A DNA stretch of 64,000 nt from Photobacterium sp. TY1-4 (GCF_025398175.1 NZ_CP099735.1:558001-622000); one strand, 5' to 3'. Shown: positions 15,503-25,472, counted from the stretch's first letter. A program made the numbers and translations. The notes: generated by a model from the letters alone, not told the origin.

Positions 15503-18382
15503 ATGACCGACATAACTCTTCTAAATGCATTAAGCGATGATAAAGAATTCGCAGCTCGCCATAATGGCCCGAATTCAGTACAACAAAAAACTATGCTGGA
15601 AACCATTGGTGTTGCCAGCGTCGATCAGCTTATTGAAGAAACGGTACCGGCAGCAATTCGCCTGCCAGAGCCGATGAAGCTGGACCAACCGCTCAGCGAA
15701 GCAGACCTGCTGGCTTCTCTGAAAGCAATTGCAAGCAAAAACGTAATTAACCGTAGTTATATCGGTCAGGGTTACTACAACACCTTCACTCCTAACGTCA
15801 TTCTGCGCAATGTTCTGGAAAATCCGGGCTGGTATACGGCATATACTCCTTATCAGCCGGAAATCTCTCAGGGTCGCCTGGAATCGCTGCTGAACTACCA
15901 GCAGATGATCATGGATCTGACCGGCATGGAACTGGCGAACGCCTCCCTGCTGGACGAAGCAACGGCGGCTGCCGAAGCCATGACGTTGTGTCAGCGTGCC
16001 GGTAAGAGCAAGAGCAAAGCTTTCTTCGTCTCAAACGACCTGCACCCGCAAACCATTGACGTGGTTCGTACCCGTGCTGGCTACATCGGCATTGAGATCA
16101 TCAGCGGTTCAATCGACGAACTGGACAACCACGACGTCTTCGGTGCCCTGCTGCAATACCCGGGCACAACCGGTCAGGTGACCGATCTGACGGAAGTGAT
16201 TGAAAAAGCGCACGCGAAGAAAGCACTGGTTGCCGTCGCCTCTGACCTGCTGGCCCTGACCCTGCTGAAAGCGCCGGGCGAAATGGGGGCAGACGTGGTG
16301 ATCGGCTCTGCCCAACGCTTCGGCGTACCAATGGGCTTCGGTGGTCCACACGCCGGCTTTATGGCAACCAAAGACAAACACAAGCGAACCATGCCGGGCC
16401 GTGTGATTGGTGTCTCTAAAGACAGCAATGGCAACCAGGCCCTACGCATGGCCATGCAAACCCGTGAGCAGCACATCCGTCGTGAAAAAGCGACGTCAAA
16501 CATCTGTACCGCTCAGGCACTGCTGGCCAACATGGCTGCGTTCTACGCGCTGTACCATGGTCCGGAAGGCCTGCGCAAGATCGGCCGCCGCGTTCACCAC
16601 CTGACTGCAATTCTGGCAGCAGGCCTGCGTAATTCCGGAATCGAGCTGGCCAACGACAGCTTCTTCGATACCCTGACGCTGAACACCGGCAAGAAAACCA
16701 ACGAATTCTACAAAAAGGCACTGGATGCCGGCATCAACCTGCGTAAATTCGACACCCAACTGGGCATCAGCCTGGATGAAACCACCAAGGTTGAAGATGT
16801 CGAAACCCTGCTGAGTCTGTTCAGCGACAACGCGCTGAAAGCATCCATGTTCACAGCGGATATCGCTGCTGACGAGTTTGCTGCGATCCCAGAAAGCTGC
16901 CGCCGCTCCAGCGAGTTTTTGACCCACCCTGTTTTCAACTCGTATCACAGCGAAAGCCAGATGATGCGTTACATGAAAAAGCTAGAGAACAAAGACTACT
17001 CACTGACCCACGGCATGATCCCGCTGGGCAGCTGTACCATGAAACTGAACGCCGCTGCCGAGATGATCCCTATCACCTGGCCGGAATTCGGTGCCCTGCA
17101 CCCATTCGCGCCGGCAGATCAGGCGCAAGGTTATACAGAACTGACTGACAAGCTGTCTGAAATGCTGTGTTCAGTCACCGGCTATGATGCCTTTTCGCTG
17201 CAGCCGAACTCTGGCGCACAGGGCGAATATGCGGGTCTGATTGCGATTCAGCGCTACCATGAAGCCAACGGCGATAGCCATCGTAACGTCTGTCTGATCC
17301 CAAGCTCAGCCCACGGGACCAACCCGGCTTCTGCGGCGATGGTGTCGATGAAAGTCGTGGTAGTTGGCTGTGATGAGCAAGGCAACATCGATGTTGAAGA
17401 TCTGAAAACGAAGATCGAAAAACACCGTGACAACCTGTCTTGCATCATGATCACCTACCCTTCAACGCACGGCGTGTACGAAGAAACTGTGCAGGAAGTG
17501 TGTGAGCTGGTTCATGAAGCCGGCGGCCAAGTATACCTGGACGGCGCAAACATGAACGCCCAGGTTGGCCTGACCAACCCTGGCTTTATCGGCTCAGATG
17601 TTTCGCACCTGAACCTGCACAAGACCTTCTGTATCCCACATGGTGGTGGCGGTCCGGGCATGGGTCCTATCGGTGTGAAATCTCACCTGGCGCCATTCCT
17701 GCCGGGTCACGTCGAGAAGACGGAAACTGACAGCAAGCAATATGCAGTTTCTGCGGCAAACTTCGGCTCTGCGTCGATTCTGCCGATCTCCTACGCCTAC
17801 ATCGCGATGATGGGTGAAAGCGGTCTGACTGAAGCGACCAAACTGGCGATTCTGAATGCCAACTACATCATGGAGCGTCTGCGCCCGCACTACCCGGTTC
17901 TGTACCGTGGTACTCATGGCCGCGTTGCCCACGAATGTATTATCGACATTCGCCCAATTAAAGAAGCGTCCGGCATCAGCGAAGAAGATGTCGCCAAGCG
18001 CCTGATGGACTACGGCTTCCACGCACCGACGATGTCATTCCCGGTTGCCGGCACTCTGATGATTGAGCCAACCGAGTCTGAAGATTTGGCCGAGCTGGAC
18101 CGCTTCTGTGACGCGATGATTGCGATTCGTCATGAAATCGCCCGTGTTCAGGATGGCGAGTGGGATCTGCAAGACAACCCGCTGGTGAATGCGCCGCACA
18201 CCCAAGTGGATCTGATGGCAGAAGCATGGAACCGTAGCTACAGCCGTGAACTGGGTTGCTTCCCGTCTGCACACACCAAAGCGGCGAAATACTGGCCGAC
18301 CGTCAACCGCGTTGACAACGTCTTCGGTGATCGGAACCTGGTGTGCTCATGCCCGGGCATCGAGAACTACATGGAAGACTAA
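15503..18382 (+). CDS. gcvP: Glycine dehydrogenase (decarboxylating), P protein
   Basis: A 959-residue PLP enzyme, single-chain (fused P1 and P2 halves) as in Gammaproteobacteria. It decarboxylates glycine and passes the aminomethyl group to GcvH lipoate. The PLP Lys is in [17 protein letters not shown] near residue 709; other family stretches are RHNGP near 19, [10 protein letters not shown] near 85, [10 protein letters not shown] near 150 and LGSCTMKLN near 508. Length is standard. AGGAAAG precedes the ATG. A strong terminator follows, marking the end of the gcv block and of the conserved backbone before the integron. Confidence 0.97.
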   Translation: MTDITLLNALSDDKEFAARHNGPNSVQQKTMLETIGVASVDQLIEETVPAAIRLPEPMKLDQPLSEADLLASLKAIASKNVINRSYIGQGYYNTFTPNVILRNVLENPGWYTAYTPYQPEISQGRLESLLNYQQMIMDLTGMELANASLLDEATAAAEAMTLCQRAGKSKSKAFFVSNDLHPQTIDVVRTRAGYIGIEIISGSIDELDNHDVFGALLQYPGTTGQVTDLTEVIEKAHAKKALVAVASDLLALTLLKAPGEMGADVVIGSAQRFGVPMGFGGPHAGFMATKDKHKRTMPGRVIGVSKDSNGNQALRMAMQTREQHIRREKATSNICTAQALLANMAAFYALYHGPEGLRKIGRRVHHLTAILAAGLRNSGIELANDSFFDTLTLNTGKKTNEFYKKALDAGINLRKFDTQLGISLDETTKVEDVETLLSLFSDNALKASMFTADIAADEFAAIPESCRRSSEFLTHPVFNSYHSESQMMRYMKKLENKDYSLTHGMIPLGSCTMKLNAAAEMIPITWPEFGALHPFAPADQAQGYTELTDKLSEMLCSVTGYDAFSLQPNSGAQGEYAGLIAIQRYHEANGDSHRNVCLIPSSAHGTNPASAAMVSMKVVVVGCDEQGNIDVEDLKTKIEKHRDNLSCIMITYPSTHGVYEETVQEVCELVHEAGGQVYLDGANMNAQVGLTNPGFIGSDVSHLNLHKTFCIPHGGGGPGMGPIGVKSHLAPFLPGHVEKTETDSKQYAVSAANFGSASILPISYAYIAMMGESGLTEATKLAILNANYIMERLRPHYPVLYRGTHGRVAHECIIDIRPIKEASGISEEDVAKRLMDYGFHAPTMSFPVAGTLMIEPTESEDLAELDRFCDAMIAIRHEIARVQDGEWDLQDNPLVNAPHTQVDLMAEAWNRSYSRELGCFPSAHTKAAKYWPTVNRVDNVFGDRNLVCSCPGIENYMED

Positions 18383-18420
18383 TCGGGTATCCCGCTCCGT
18401 GAGCGGGGGAACTTGAAATA

Positions 18421-18450
18421 AAAAAGGCGAACCGAATGGTTCGCCTTTTT
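18421..18450. terminator. Terminator after gcvP
   Basis: AAAAAGGCGAACC and GGTTCGCCTTTTT arms around a four-base loop, 38 bases past the gcvP stop. A similar stem (GCGAACC / GGTTCGC) lies just past intI at the other edge of the integron. Confidence 0.85.
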
Positions 18451-18517
18451 GTTTGTTCAATATCTCACGCTTTCGATGTCACGATTTCGTGGCAAGGTCA
18501 CAACCTCTCGAATCAAT

Positions 18518-18841
18518 TCAATCGTCTGTGGATTTCAGTGGTTCAACATGAACAGATTCCACTTCGGGCGGTATGACAATCGTTGTTTCGATAACGGTAC
18601 GATTCAGGAGTTCACTTTCTGATGCTAACCGATCTGCTTCAATCGCATCCTGCAGCGACTGTTCTCTGTCTTGTTCAGAAATATCCATAATCGGATTCAA
18701 CAGATCTGTAAAAATTTGGGGTGCCTTAGGAATCGCCAATATCACATTCAGAAGCATATATTGAATTGACTCATTTTCTAAAGCCAGCATAACCGTCCAA
18801 AGACAGAAAGGAATACCGATAACAATATAAATCTTTTTCAT
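18518..18841 (-). CDS. Membrane-anchored hypothetical, outermost cassette
   Basis: A 107-residue protein (118 if the ATG at 18874 is used) with one or two N-terminal hydrophobic segments (IYIVIGIPFCLWTVMLAL, then YMLLNVILAI) and an acidic C-terminal half. A possible recombination point ACCTAAC (18891-18897, reverse of GTTAGGT) lies just upstream of the gene, so it is probably the last cassette of the array. AT-rich compared with gcvP. No family recognised. Confidence 0.5.
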   Translation of the reverse strand: MKKIYIVIGIPFCLWTVMLALENESIQYMLLNVILAIPKAPQIFTDLLNPIMDISEQDREQSLQDAIEADRLASESELLNRTVIETTIVIPPEVESVHVEPLKSTDD

Positions 18842-18915
18842 TTTCCCGTTATTCACTTCCCAATTTAAATACATTGATGGTGTTGGTTTAACCTAACAAA
18901 AAGCAGTAGCACGAA

Positions 18916-19377
18916 CTACGATTCAGAATAGATGAAATCTCGTACATAAGACCCTGCAATTATTATAAACATGATAAAAAGAACATACTCTATAATATCT
19001 TTCACATCACTATTAATCATATTGGTTCTCGCTATCAAAACCCTATCGCCCTTTTGTAATGAAGCAAGCACAAAGTAAAGTGGCTGTCCCCTCTTCTGAA
19101 CAAGATCGATTTCACCATAGTATTCTTCACCAATTTCTAACGTTATATCATCTTTAATGACAACATCATACAAAGAATCCTCAAAGGATCGATAATCTAC
19201 CAGGTTTTTCTGTTTTAATTTAAGTCTATTCGTGTTTACTCTAAATAAAAACCCAATTTCGCCACGTCCTTCATAGATAGCACTAAACTGATAAAGGTCA
19301 TCAGTTGACTTATATTCAGAATGAATACTAGTCAATAGAATCAAAAGTGCATAAAAAATCACTCTAGCAAATATCAA
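18916..19377 (-). CDS. Hypothetical envelope protein, cassette
   Basis: A 153-residue protein with a signal-like N-terminus (residues 1-20), a beta-rich middle with many charged residues, and a C-terminal membrane helix (about 128-146, YVLFIMFIIIAGSYV). This suggests an extracytoplasmic domain anchored at the C-terminus. Strongly AT-rich. Its attC would have to fit in under 40 bases before the next gene, so it is truncated. Unknown function. Confidence 0.5.
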   Translation of the reverse strand: MIFARVIFYALLILLTSIHSEYKSTDDLYQFSAIYEGRGEIGFLFRVNTNRLKLKQKNLVDYRSFEDSLYDVVIKDDITLEIGEEYYGEIDLVQKRGQPLYFVLASLQKGDRVLIARTNMINSDVKDIIEYVLFIMFIIIAGSYVRDFIYSES

Positions 19378-19539
19378 GACACCACCTAAATTCTATTTAT
19401 TTGTTTCTAAATATAATATGATAAATCCGATGAAAAACATGGATGATAACATTCCAAAGCACCTCTTGAATTTTAAAAAAATGATTTTGCACACAGATTT
19501 AATCGGAGTAACCAGGATCATTTAAAATAATATATGTAT

Positions 19540-20010
19540 TCACTGCTTAGCTTTACCAGCTTCTAAAATAGGGAGTCCAGCTTCTGTTGGAATATAAATT
19601 CTTTCACCTTTCCCATCTTGAAGACCTTTAATCCAGACATAGCGAAGATATTCTTCGTTATTTTTGAGAGATGCACCAATAATTCTATTCGCTTCAGCCG
19701 CTGCTTTTGCGCGCTCAATGTCTGCTTGCCCCTCAGCTTTAGCTCTAGCAATTTTTGCCTTACCTTCAGCTTCCGCAAGGGTCACTTTTGCCTTGGCTTG
19801 CATTAACGCAGCTTGCTCTCTTGCTTTTGCTTCTTCAATGAGGATCTGTTTCGACCACTCAGCTTCTTTGAGTGCAGCACGACCATTGAGCTCTTGCTTG
19901 TATACGTTGTATCGAGGCCATGCCCAAAACGCCATTAAAATAAAGGCAAATAAAACAACAACGAGTAAACCCAGGCTCCCTAGAGCGATAGCTTGTCTGT
20001 TTTGGTACAT
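19540..20010 (-). CDS. Membrane protein resembling the C-terminal part of SPFH/band-7 proteins, cassette
   Basis: A 156-residue protein: an N-terminal membrane helix (about 8-32), then a long helical, Ala/Lys/Glu-rich region (about 45-115, AEGKAKIARAKAEGQADIERAKAAAEANRI) of the kind that follows the SPFH domain in stomatin or prohibitin-like proteins, and a short polar end. The SPFH domain itself is absent, so this is either a mini-protein of that type or a remnant captured as a cassette. A recombination point, ATTTAAC at 20029-20035, and an AGGATAA ribosome site lie directly upstream. Confidence 0.55.
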   Translation of the reverse strand: MYQNRQAIALGSLGLLVVVLFAFILMAFWAWPRYNVYKQELNGRAALKEAEWSKQILIEEAKAREQAALMQAKAKVTLAEAEGKAKIARAKAEGQADIERAKAAAEANRIIGASLKNNEEYLRYVWIKGLQDGKGERIYIPTEAGLPILEAGKAKQ

Positions 20011-20035
20011 CGATTTATCCTATGTGAAATTTAAC

Positions 20036-20137
20036 GAATGAAATGGACTCTCCCTCATCAGGCTTTACCACATTTGGTAAGTCTGAATGAATACGAACCG
20101 GAGATCACCATGTCACAATCTATTTATGGTATTGATT
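20036..20137 (+). mobile_element. Short 5'-end remnant of the IS1111-type element
   Basis: About 100 bases related to the left end of the intact element at 31134, including the left terminal repeat region (ATGGACT... with changes) and the translation start of the transposase (ATGTCACAATCTAT). It begins immediately after the attC core ATTTAACG. The element stops abruptly inside the neighbouring GNAT gene's stop codon. Confidence 0.75.
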
Positions 20138-20622
20138 CAGGCAACCGTTGCCCAACGAAAATATGGTCGCTGACCATCCATCCGATCAACTTCTGCACCT
20201 AACCTTTTGTAGAATTCGTGAGCTTTCTTATTGTGTGGGCTAGCCGTCCACGCAATGTGCGACACCAATGCCAATTCTGCCTTTGCTTTCAATGCTTGCA
20301 TCAGTTCACGACCATACCCCTTTGACCTTTGCTCTCCAATAACTAAAAGGTCATCAAGCCAAATTGATGGTTCACCGCTAAAGGAAGAATACCGATAATG
20401 GTACAGAGCGAAGCCTAGAACGCCACCATCGAGTTCTAATAGCAATGCATGAGCAAATGGATGGTCGCCAAATAAAGTACGCTCGATTTTATCTACCGTA
20501 GTAGAGATTTCACCGCTGAACCCTTTCATACTTCGATCAAATTCAGCTTTTAGCCCAATAAGCTCAAGCAACTTACTCGAGTCTTTCTTTGTCGCTGTCC
20601 TTACGATCACTTTCTTCTCCAT
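20137..20622 (-). CDS. GNAT acetyltransferase, cassette
   Basis: A 161-residue N-acetyltransferase. The acetyl-CoA loop motif is RSKGYGRELMQALK near residue 110; the fold (IRTATKKD start, WLDDLLVI, HEFYKRLGAEVD end) is typical. Substrate unknown; free-standing GNAT genes are common in vibrio integrons. The stop codon lies at the junction with an IS remnant, so the original C-terminus may have been a few residues different. Confidence 0.8.
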   Translation of the reverse strand: MEKKVIVRTATKKDSSKLLELIGLKAEFDRSMKGFSGEISTTVDKIERTLFGDHPFAHALLLELDGGVLGFALYHYRYSSFSGEPSIWLDDLLVIGEQRSKGYGRELMQALKAKAELALVSHIAWTASPHNKKAHEFYKRLGAEVDRMDGQRPYFRWATVA

Positions 20623-20642
20623 GACTGAGAATATTGATAAAT

Positions 20643-20790
20643 GGCTAACGTCTACTTATGGGACTGGCAACGTACCGCTACTAAGCTCAAATACATTAAC
20701 CGTAACCACCGCGGATTATCGGGACTGGAAACATCTTGGTCCATTAAAATGGAGGAAGTCCAGAGTCCGCTTGAACGCCTTTGGCTTAAA
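20643..20790 (-). repeat. VCR-like attC site, partly degenerate
   Basis: Between the two GNAT cassettes. Read on the minus strand it contains the word CCGCGGTGGTTACGG and a TTTCCAGTCCC / GTTGCCAGTCCCAT pair resembling the Vibrio cholerae repeat, and ends ACGTTAGCC. The plus-strand core GGCTAAC is at 20643-20649. The R'' end overlaps the GNAT stop and has diverged. Confidence 0.65.
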
Positions 20791-21286
20791 CTCGCTTGAT
20801 CATCAATAGATCGATAATTACTGAACCTTCAAATTCCTCCGACATAAATCCATCTGCGAACTCGAAGCCATGTTTAGAATAAAAAGTAATTGCTGATTTG
20901 TTATTGTCGAGCACATACAAGTTTATATTTTTTGCCTCTAGAGCTTGGGACTCTTGATCTAAATGAGCTATAAACTTGCTACCCAACCTTTGACCATAAA
21001 CACTCGGACACAAGTAAAGTTTGCTTAGTTCTATCGTTTCTGCATTTTCGGGATGAACAAAGTAAGACATAAACCCAACAACCTTGTTTCCACTTTCAGC
21101 AACAACTACCGACTCGGCACTCGTACTGATTGTATTTCGCCATTCTTCTATCCGGGATGAGATGGTAAAACCATTAATATAGTCTGCTGGCATTAACCCA
21201 TCGAATGCAGATTTCCACGAGTTCACGTGAATTTGTGCGATATCCTGAACATCCGTTAGTACTGCTTTTCTTAGATTGATTTCCAC
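20786..21286 (-). CDS. GNAT acetyltransferase, cassette
   Basis: A 166-residue N-acetyltransferase with the acetyl-CoA loop in YGQRLGSKFIAHL near residue 100 and the family ending NKSAITFYSKHGFEFADG. I use a GTG start at 21286 after AAAGGAG, because the longer frame runs back through the cassette end (GTTAGGC at 21302-21308) into an IS remnant. Substrate unknown. Confidence 0.8.
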   Translation of the reverse strand: MEINLRKAVLTDVQDIAQIHVNSWKSAFDGLMPADYINGFTISSRIEEWRNTISTSAESVVVAESGNKVVGFMSYFVHPENAETIELSKLYLCPSVYGQRLGSKFIAHLDQESQALEAKNINLYVLDNNKSAITFYSKHGFEFADGFMSEEFEGSVIIDLLMIKRV

Positions 21287-21308
21287 TGATTCTCCTTTGA
21301 AGCCTAAC

Positions 21309-21545
21309 GAATGACATGGAATCCCACTCATCAGGCTTTGCCACACTTGGTAAGTCTGATTACGAAATCGCCGGAGGCCACCATCTATCTATGGCATTGA
21401 TTTAGCCAAACATAGCTTCAGTATCCACGGTGAGGATCACCAAGGCAAGCTGTTGATCCACAAAACAATATCCCGATCGAAAGTTCTCTCGACGTTTGCC
21501 AATATCCCACCAGCAATTATCGGGATGGAAGCCTGCGGGGCTGTC
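21309..21545 (+). mobile_element. 5'-end remnant of the IS1111-type element
   Basis: About 235 bases matching the first part of the element at 31134 (terminal repeat region, start of the DEDD domain, up to GGGATGGAAGCCTGCGG), with a small deletion at the start codon. It begins directly after GCCTAACG, the attC core. From 21545 to about 21676 follows unmatched sequence containing a short unexplained frame beginning MRFRIDPPPQG with a ribosome site. Confidence 0.8.
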
Positions 21546-21676
21546 ATCCACCCATGCGGGTTGATGATGCTGTCTTTAATCGGTTACTTAGCAGCAAAAC
21601 ATTAAAAGGAAGATAATGAGATTCAGGATTGACCCGCCACCTCAGGGCGTGTTGTTACCTGTGCGGATTCGAAAGA

Positions 21677-21958
21677 TTAAGCTTCATAATGATAGCGGCA
21701 AGAAATGATGGTGATATGAATATTGTCAACTGCATAAACGAGACGATTAGATTCGTCTATACGTCGAGACCAAAATCCTGATAAATTTTCTTTCAAGGCT
21801 TCGGGCTTACCAATTCCTTCAAAAGGTGAACGTTTTGTATCTACGATTAATTTGTTAATGCGCTTGAGCGTTTTCTTATCCTGACTTTGCCAATATAAGT
21901 AATCATCCCAAGCGGCATCAGTCCAAGCGGCATCAGTCCAAGCCAACATTCTACTCAT
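21677..21958 (-). CDS. yoeB: Txe/YoeB-type toxin (mRNA interferase), cassette
   Basis: A 93-residue RelE-superfamily ribosome-dependent endoribonuclease. Conserved features: LKRINKLI, PFEGIGKPEALK with the catalytic Glu, FWSRRIDESNRLVY with the catalytic Arg, and ISCRYHYEA with the catalytic His near the end. Residues WTDAA are duplicated (AWTDAAWTDAAWDDY) by a 15-base tandem repeat, which makes it five residues longer than usual. It overlaps the antitoxin stop by eight bases. Whether the duplication alters activity is unknown. Confidence 0.88.
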   Translation of the reverse strand: MSRMLAWTDAAWTDAAWDDYLYWQSQDKKTLKRINKLIVDTKRSPFEGIGKPEALKENLSGFWSRRIDESNRLVYAVDNIHITIISCRYHYEA

Positions 21959-22205
21959 CGATGATATCTCGTTCAGTTACCTTACCCGCTTTATACTGTT
22001 CAATTGATTTGTTTATGTGAGCAGCATTTGCTGGTGATTTTAGTAGATGAACGGTCTCCATAAGGCTGTTGTAGTAATCCATTGACATCACAACAGCGTC
22101 TTCAGAGTCTCGGCGCGTGATAACTGTGCAATCTGCATCATTAACAACGCCATCTAGCACAGATTTCAAACCATTCCGTGCTTCAGTAAAAGAAACAATA
22201 CGCAT
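21951..22205 (-). CDS. yefM: YefM/Phd-type antitoxin, cassette
   Basis: An 84-residue antitoxin: N-terminal DNA-binding part (MRIVSFTEARNGLKSVLDG), and a C-terminal tail that wraps the toxin. Start chosen at 22205 with the standard MRIVSFT beginning after AGGTTA. It forms a bicistronic unit with the overlapping toxin. Upstream lie two TGTACA-centred repeats. Such pairs are frequent in vibrio integrons and are thought to stabilise arrays. Confidence 0.9.
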   Translation of the reverse strand: MRIVSFTEARNGLKSVLDGVVNDADCTVITRRDSEDAVVMSMDYYNSLMETVHLLKSPANAAHINKSIEQYKAGKVTERDIIDE

Positions 22206-22224
22206 AATTAACCTCAAATTAAGT

Positions 22225-22270
22225 TGTACACGTTATTGCACAAGTGTAACCCAACATTCAGACTTGTACA
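22225..22270. promoter_or_regulatory. YefM-YoeB operator: two TGTACA sites
   Basis: CTTGTACACG and GTTGTACACG words centre on TGTACA at 22225-22230 and 22265-22270, 40 bases apart, just upstream of the antitoxin gene. TGTACA-core repeats are the established operator of YefM-YoeB in E. coli. Confidence 0.65.
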
Positions 22271-22286
22271 CGATAACGCACATAAC

Positions 22287-22867
22287 GAATGACATGGACT
22301 CCCCTCATCAGACTTGCCACACTTGGCAAGTCTGAAATCATAATCACCGGAGCCCTCCTATCATAATCTGCTAAGGTATTGATTTAAAAAACATAGTGTC
22401 AGTATCCAGGTGATGATCACCAAGGCAAGATCCTGTTCCACAAAACAATATTCCGATCTAAAGTTCTCTCGACGTTTGCCAATATCCCGCCAGCAATTAT
22501 CGGGATGGAAGCCTGCGGTGCCTCTCATTACTGGGCCCGAGAGCTGACTAAACTCGGTCATACGCCAAAGATCATGGCATCAAAATATGTGGCGCCTTTC
22601 AGAGCGGGTGCCAAAAACGATCTCAATGACGCCGTCGCGATTTGTGTAGCTGTCACCCGCAGTGCCAACAACGCATGACCGAACTCAGGCGGTAACCCAT
22701 TGAAGTGAAAAACAGCGTGATCACTTCCAGGCTGCGCTCGACCTGAAGAAAGCCGAGGGCGCGACGCACACCAACCCCCAATAGAGCAATTGACTTAATA
22801 AGGCTGTCCGGGCTTGTCCAACACCCGGATAGAAGTGTCGGCTGCGCGACACGTATCCTTATTTGTT
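22287..22867 (+). mobile_element. Fused remnant replacing attC: IS1111 5' end joined to IS91-like 3' end
   Basis: Bases 22287 to about 22660 match the left end and first third of the IS1111-type element; from about 22660 (CCCGCAGTGCCAACAACGCA) it switches to the IS91-like transposase and, after a second deletion, to its 3' untranslated region and right end (hairpin GTGTCGGCTGCGCGACAC, then TATTTGTT). The unit lies exactly between attC cores ACATAAC (22280-22286) and GTTAAGC (22865-22871). The same fusion point recurs at 25.37 kb. Confidence 0.8.
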
Positions 22868-24461
22868 AAGCCTTTTCACATGCGTCAATGGATGAGTTCA
22901 ACAATTCATCAAAATCTTTTAGCTCAAACTTAATCATATGATCTACATCATCATAGAGCACCTTAAACGATGTCAGGTAATTAATATCCCTTTTATTATG
23001 GAACCCATTGAATAAAATTGATTTCATCATTACATGGTGAATATCACTAAATCTTACGTCATGCTTATTGTTTTCTATCTCTCTCAAAACAATTTCAATG
23101 ATATAAACCTTAAAGTCATTTGATATTTTACTCGAAGAAACAATACTATATATCATATTACCTAAACACAACGCAGAGCTTTTCAATATCGAACTATTAT
23201 CATGAGTTAGACTTACACCATTAAATTTAAAAGCTGACCCGCCGTCAATATCCTGACACTCATAAATCCAATCTAAACAATTTGTTATCATAGTATAAAG
23301 ATGAAAGTGAAATGGTGTCGGCCATTCAGTACTTTCATCCACACTGGAGTCTGGATTCATGTTTTTAAGAATTTTTTTCGTGAATGATTGATAATAATAC
23401 AACCACATATGCCACTGAATCCCTTGATGCATAGATTCAAGTATCATTACATTAAAAAATTGAATGCCTGTATAAACTGGGCATTGAAATTTATGGCTTT
23501 CATAATAGTTACCTAATGATTCATTATATTTGCAAACCAGTTTTCTATCATAATCAATCAAATCGCAAACTTTATCTCCAACTGGTTTGTAAATAGCTAA
23601 ATCTTTACAAATATTGCAGTCACTGAAAATACCATTCAAAAACTGATTGCTTGGACTAAGATAATACCTATGCCTAGTTAATAAGTTTTGATTATTTTCA
23701 AACTCGAAATAGTAAACACTACCTAAATCTTCAATTAAGCTGTATATGAATAGTTTTAAAGGTTGCTCACCACAAATAGTTTTCCTTTTTAAAACACTAA
23801 GCAAAAAGTACGGCTTTGAAATTGACAAATATTTAATAAAGCTTTTATCGTTAAACACTCTTATTATTAATGCAGATGCGATTTCTTTTGACTCATCATT
23901 TTTCCGTATTTTATCAGCCATCAGTTTAAATTGACGTGAATACTTCTTCTTAAAGTAGCCATCACTTTTCACTTCACTTCCGAGGAAATAGCTGAACTCA
24001 TCTTGAGGTCTTATTTTTTTAGACAACCAATTCCGAAAGGATGTCCGTTCATCAATTTTCTCTATACCTCCTATACTTCTTTCAATTAAAACAGAGGCTT
24101 CAGCGAATTTTTTATCAATAATCAATTGCTCAACAAGTTCAGCAAGCTTACCTATATTTTTACTACTTATTTTCGCATGCTTTATCTTAAAATAAAGATA
24201 TAATGACAGACATAAAAAAATTAAGTAAGTAGTGTTTTTTTGATCGAAACCCCATAACCAAGGTCCAAAATTAACTTTTAACCCCATATTATTCAAAACA
24301 GGATAAAACATAATATAATGAACCGTTATAAGAGAAAACAATATAACTATTTTATCTACTGTAGATATTCGTATATTTAAATCTAATTTACTTTCTCTAG
24401 GGATGATTGCATAGATAGCAACAACTAACCCTAACATTGTAAGGATACTACTAGAATCCAC
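22866..24461 (-). CDS. Large membrane protein of unknown function, cassette
   Basis: A 531-residue protein, unusually large for a cassette. Three hydrophobic segments lie in the first 110 residues (about 7-20, 34-54, 78-92), then a long soluble, mainly helical region rich in Asn, Asp, Ser and Lys, with four cysteines around 290-345 (SDCNIC, CDL, CKY). The GTG start at 24461 follows AGGAGGT and sits right after the cassette end GTTAAGC, and the stop overlaps R''. Very AT-rich. I recognise no domain; a defence or envelope function would be guesswork. Confidence 0.7.
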   Translation of the reverse strand: MDSSSILTMLGLVVAIYAIIPRESKLDLNIRISTVDKIVILFSLITVHYIMFYPVLNNMGLKVNFGPWLWGFDQKNTTYLIFLCLSLYLYFKIKHAKISSKNIGKLAELVEQLIIDKKFAEASVLIERSIGGIEKIDERTSFRNWLSKKIRPQDEFSYFLGSEVKSDGYFKKKYSRQFKLMADKIRKNDESKEIASALIIRVFNDKSFIKYLSISKPYFLLSVLKRKTICGEQPLKLFIYSLIEDLGSVYYFEFENNQNLLTRHRYYLSPSNQFLNGIFSDCNICKDLAIYKPVGDKVCDLIDYDRKLVCKYNESLGNYYESHKFQCPVYTGIQFFNVMILESMHQGIQWHMWLYYYQSFTKKILKNMNPDSSVDESTEWPTPFHFHLYTMITNCLDWIYECQDIDGGSAFKFNGVSLTHDNSSILKSSALCLGNMIYSIVSSSKISNDFKVYIIEIVLREIENNKHDVRFSDIHHVMMKSILFNGFHNKRDINYLTSFKVLYDDVDHMIKFELKDFDELLNSSIDACEKA

Positions 24462-24475
24462 TTTACCTCCTATAG

Positions 24476-24574
24476 GCTTAACGCCGTTGTAACCGGCAAA
24501 AAATTGTTGGCTATAATGTGCAGCGAAGCGTAACAGCCAATAGTTTATTGTCCGCGTTTACGACTTTGTTATGC
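24476..24574 (-). repeat. Complete attC site
   Basis: A 99-base imperfect palindrome between cores GCTTAAC (24476-24482) and GTTATGC (24568-24574), with internal arms TTGTTGGCTATAA / CAATAGTTTATTG-type symmetry. It is the only clearly undisturbed full-length site in the array and belongs to the cassette at 24577-24972. Confidence 0.8.
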
Positions 24575-24576
24575 GC

Positions 24577-24972
24577 TTAGCTTTGAACACTAAAAAATTT
24601 CAAATAGTAAGCGTCTGGTAATTTTTTATATTTAATATTTATGTTTTTGCAAATAGCCTTCATCAATTTTATTTGCGCCTCGTCAGCAGCCCCTGTAGCT
24701 CTAGCATGTAATGGGGTTTCAACAACTTTAAACAAATTTTCTATACATTGGATTACATCGTCACTGTCAGAAAAAACAACCATGGCTTCGTTCATAGCTT
24801 CCTGAAAGGCATGCCCATTAATTTGGTGCTTGTTTCCAAACATTTTCCGTGCAGTTTCAAGTTTAATTTTTCTCCTTTCAAGCCGTGAATAAAACCAAAA
24901 CGACAGAATTATACCAATTAAGCCAGAAAGCAGAGAAGATACGACTGTTAAAAGAATAGTTTGCTGAGTCAA
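24577..24972 (-). CDS. Single-helix membrane protein, cassette
   Basis: A 131-residue protein with one N-terminal membrane helix (about 5-29) and a cytoplasmic helical domain (ETARKMFGNKH, EAMNEAMVVFSDSDDV). That pattern recalls DUF6680-type proteins, a weak resemblance by eye. TTG start at 24972 after AGGA. Bounded by matching cassette ends GTTATGC on both sides, so it is a well-defined cassette. Confidence 0.65.
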   Translation of the reverse strand: MTQQTILLTVVSSLLSGLIGIILSFWFYSRLERRKIKLETARKMFGNKHQINGHAFQEAMNEAMVVFSDSDDVIQCIENLFKVVETPLHARATGAADEAQIKLMKAICKNINIKYKKLPDAYYLKFFSVQS

Positions 24973-25004
24973 AATAAGTCCTTAATCATTTTTTGGCGCA
25001 TAAC

Positions 25005-25472
25005 GAATGACATGGACTCCCCCTCATCAGACTTTGCCACACTTGGTATGTCTGATTACAAAATCGCCGGAGGCCACCATGTACAATCTATCTATGGCAT
25101 TGATTTAGCCAAACATAGCTTCAGTATCCACGGTAAGGATCACCAAGGCAAGCTGTTGATCCGAAAAACAATATCACGATCGAAAGTTCTCTCGACGTTT
25201 GCCAATATCCCACCGGCAATTATCGGGATGGAAGCCTGCGGCGCCTCTCATTACTGGGCCCGAGAGCTGACTAAAGTCGGTCATACGCCAAAGATCATGG
25301 CATCAAAATATGTGGAGCCTTTCAGAACGGGGCGATCCTAATGATGCCGTCCCGATTTGCGAGGCTGTTGCCCGCAGTGCCAGCAACGCACGACCGAATT
25401 CAGGCAGCAACCCATTGAAGTGAAACATAGCGTGATCACATCCAGGCTGCGCGACACGTATCCTTATTTGTT
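25005..25472 (+). mobile_element. Second fused remnant replacing attC: IS1111 5' end joined to IS91-like 3' end
   Basis: Same construction as at 22287: IS1111-type left end with start codon region and about 110 codons of transposase, then at about 25370 the word CCCGCAGTGCCAGCAACGCACGACC from the IS91-like transposase, then its 3' region with a further deletion through the repeat GGCTGCGC, ending TATTTGTT. It fills the space between cores GCATAAC (24998-25004) and GTTAGGT (25470-25476). Confidence 0.8.
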
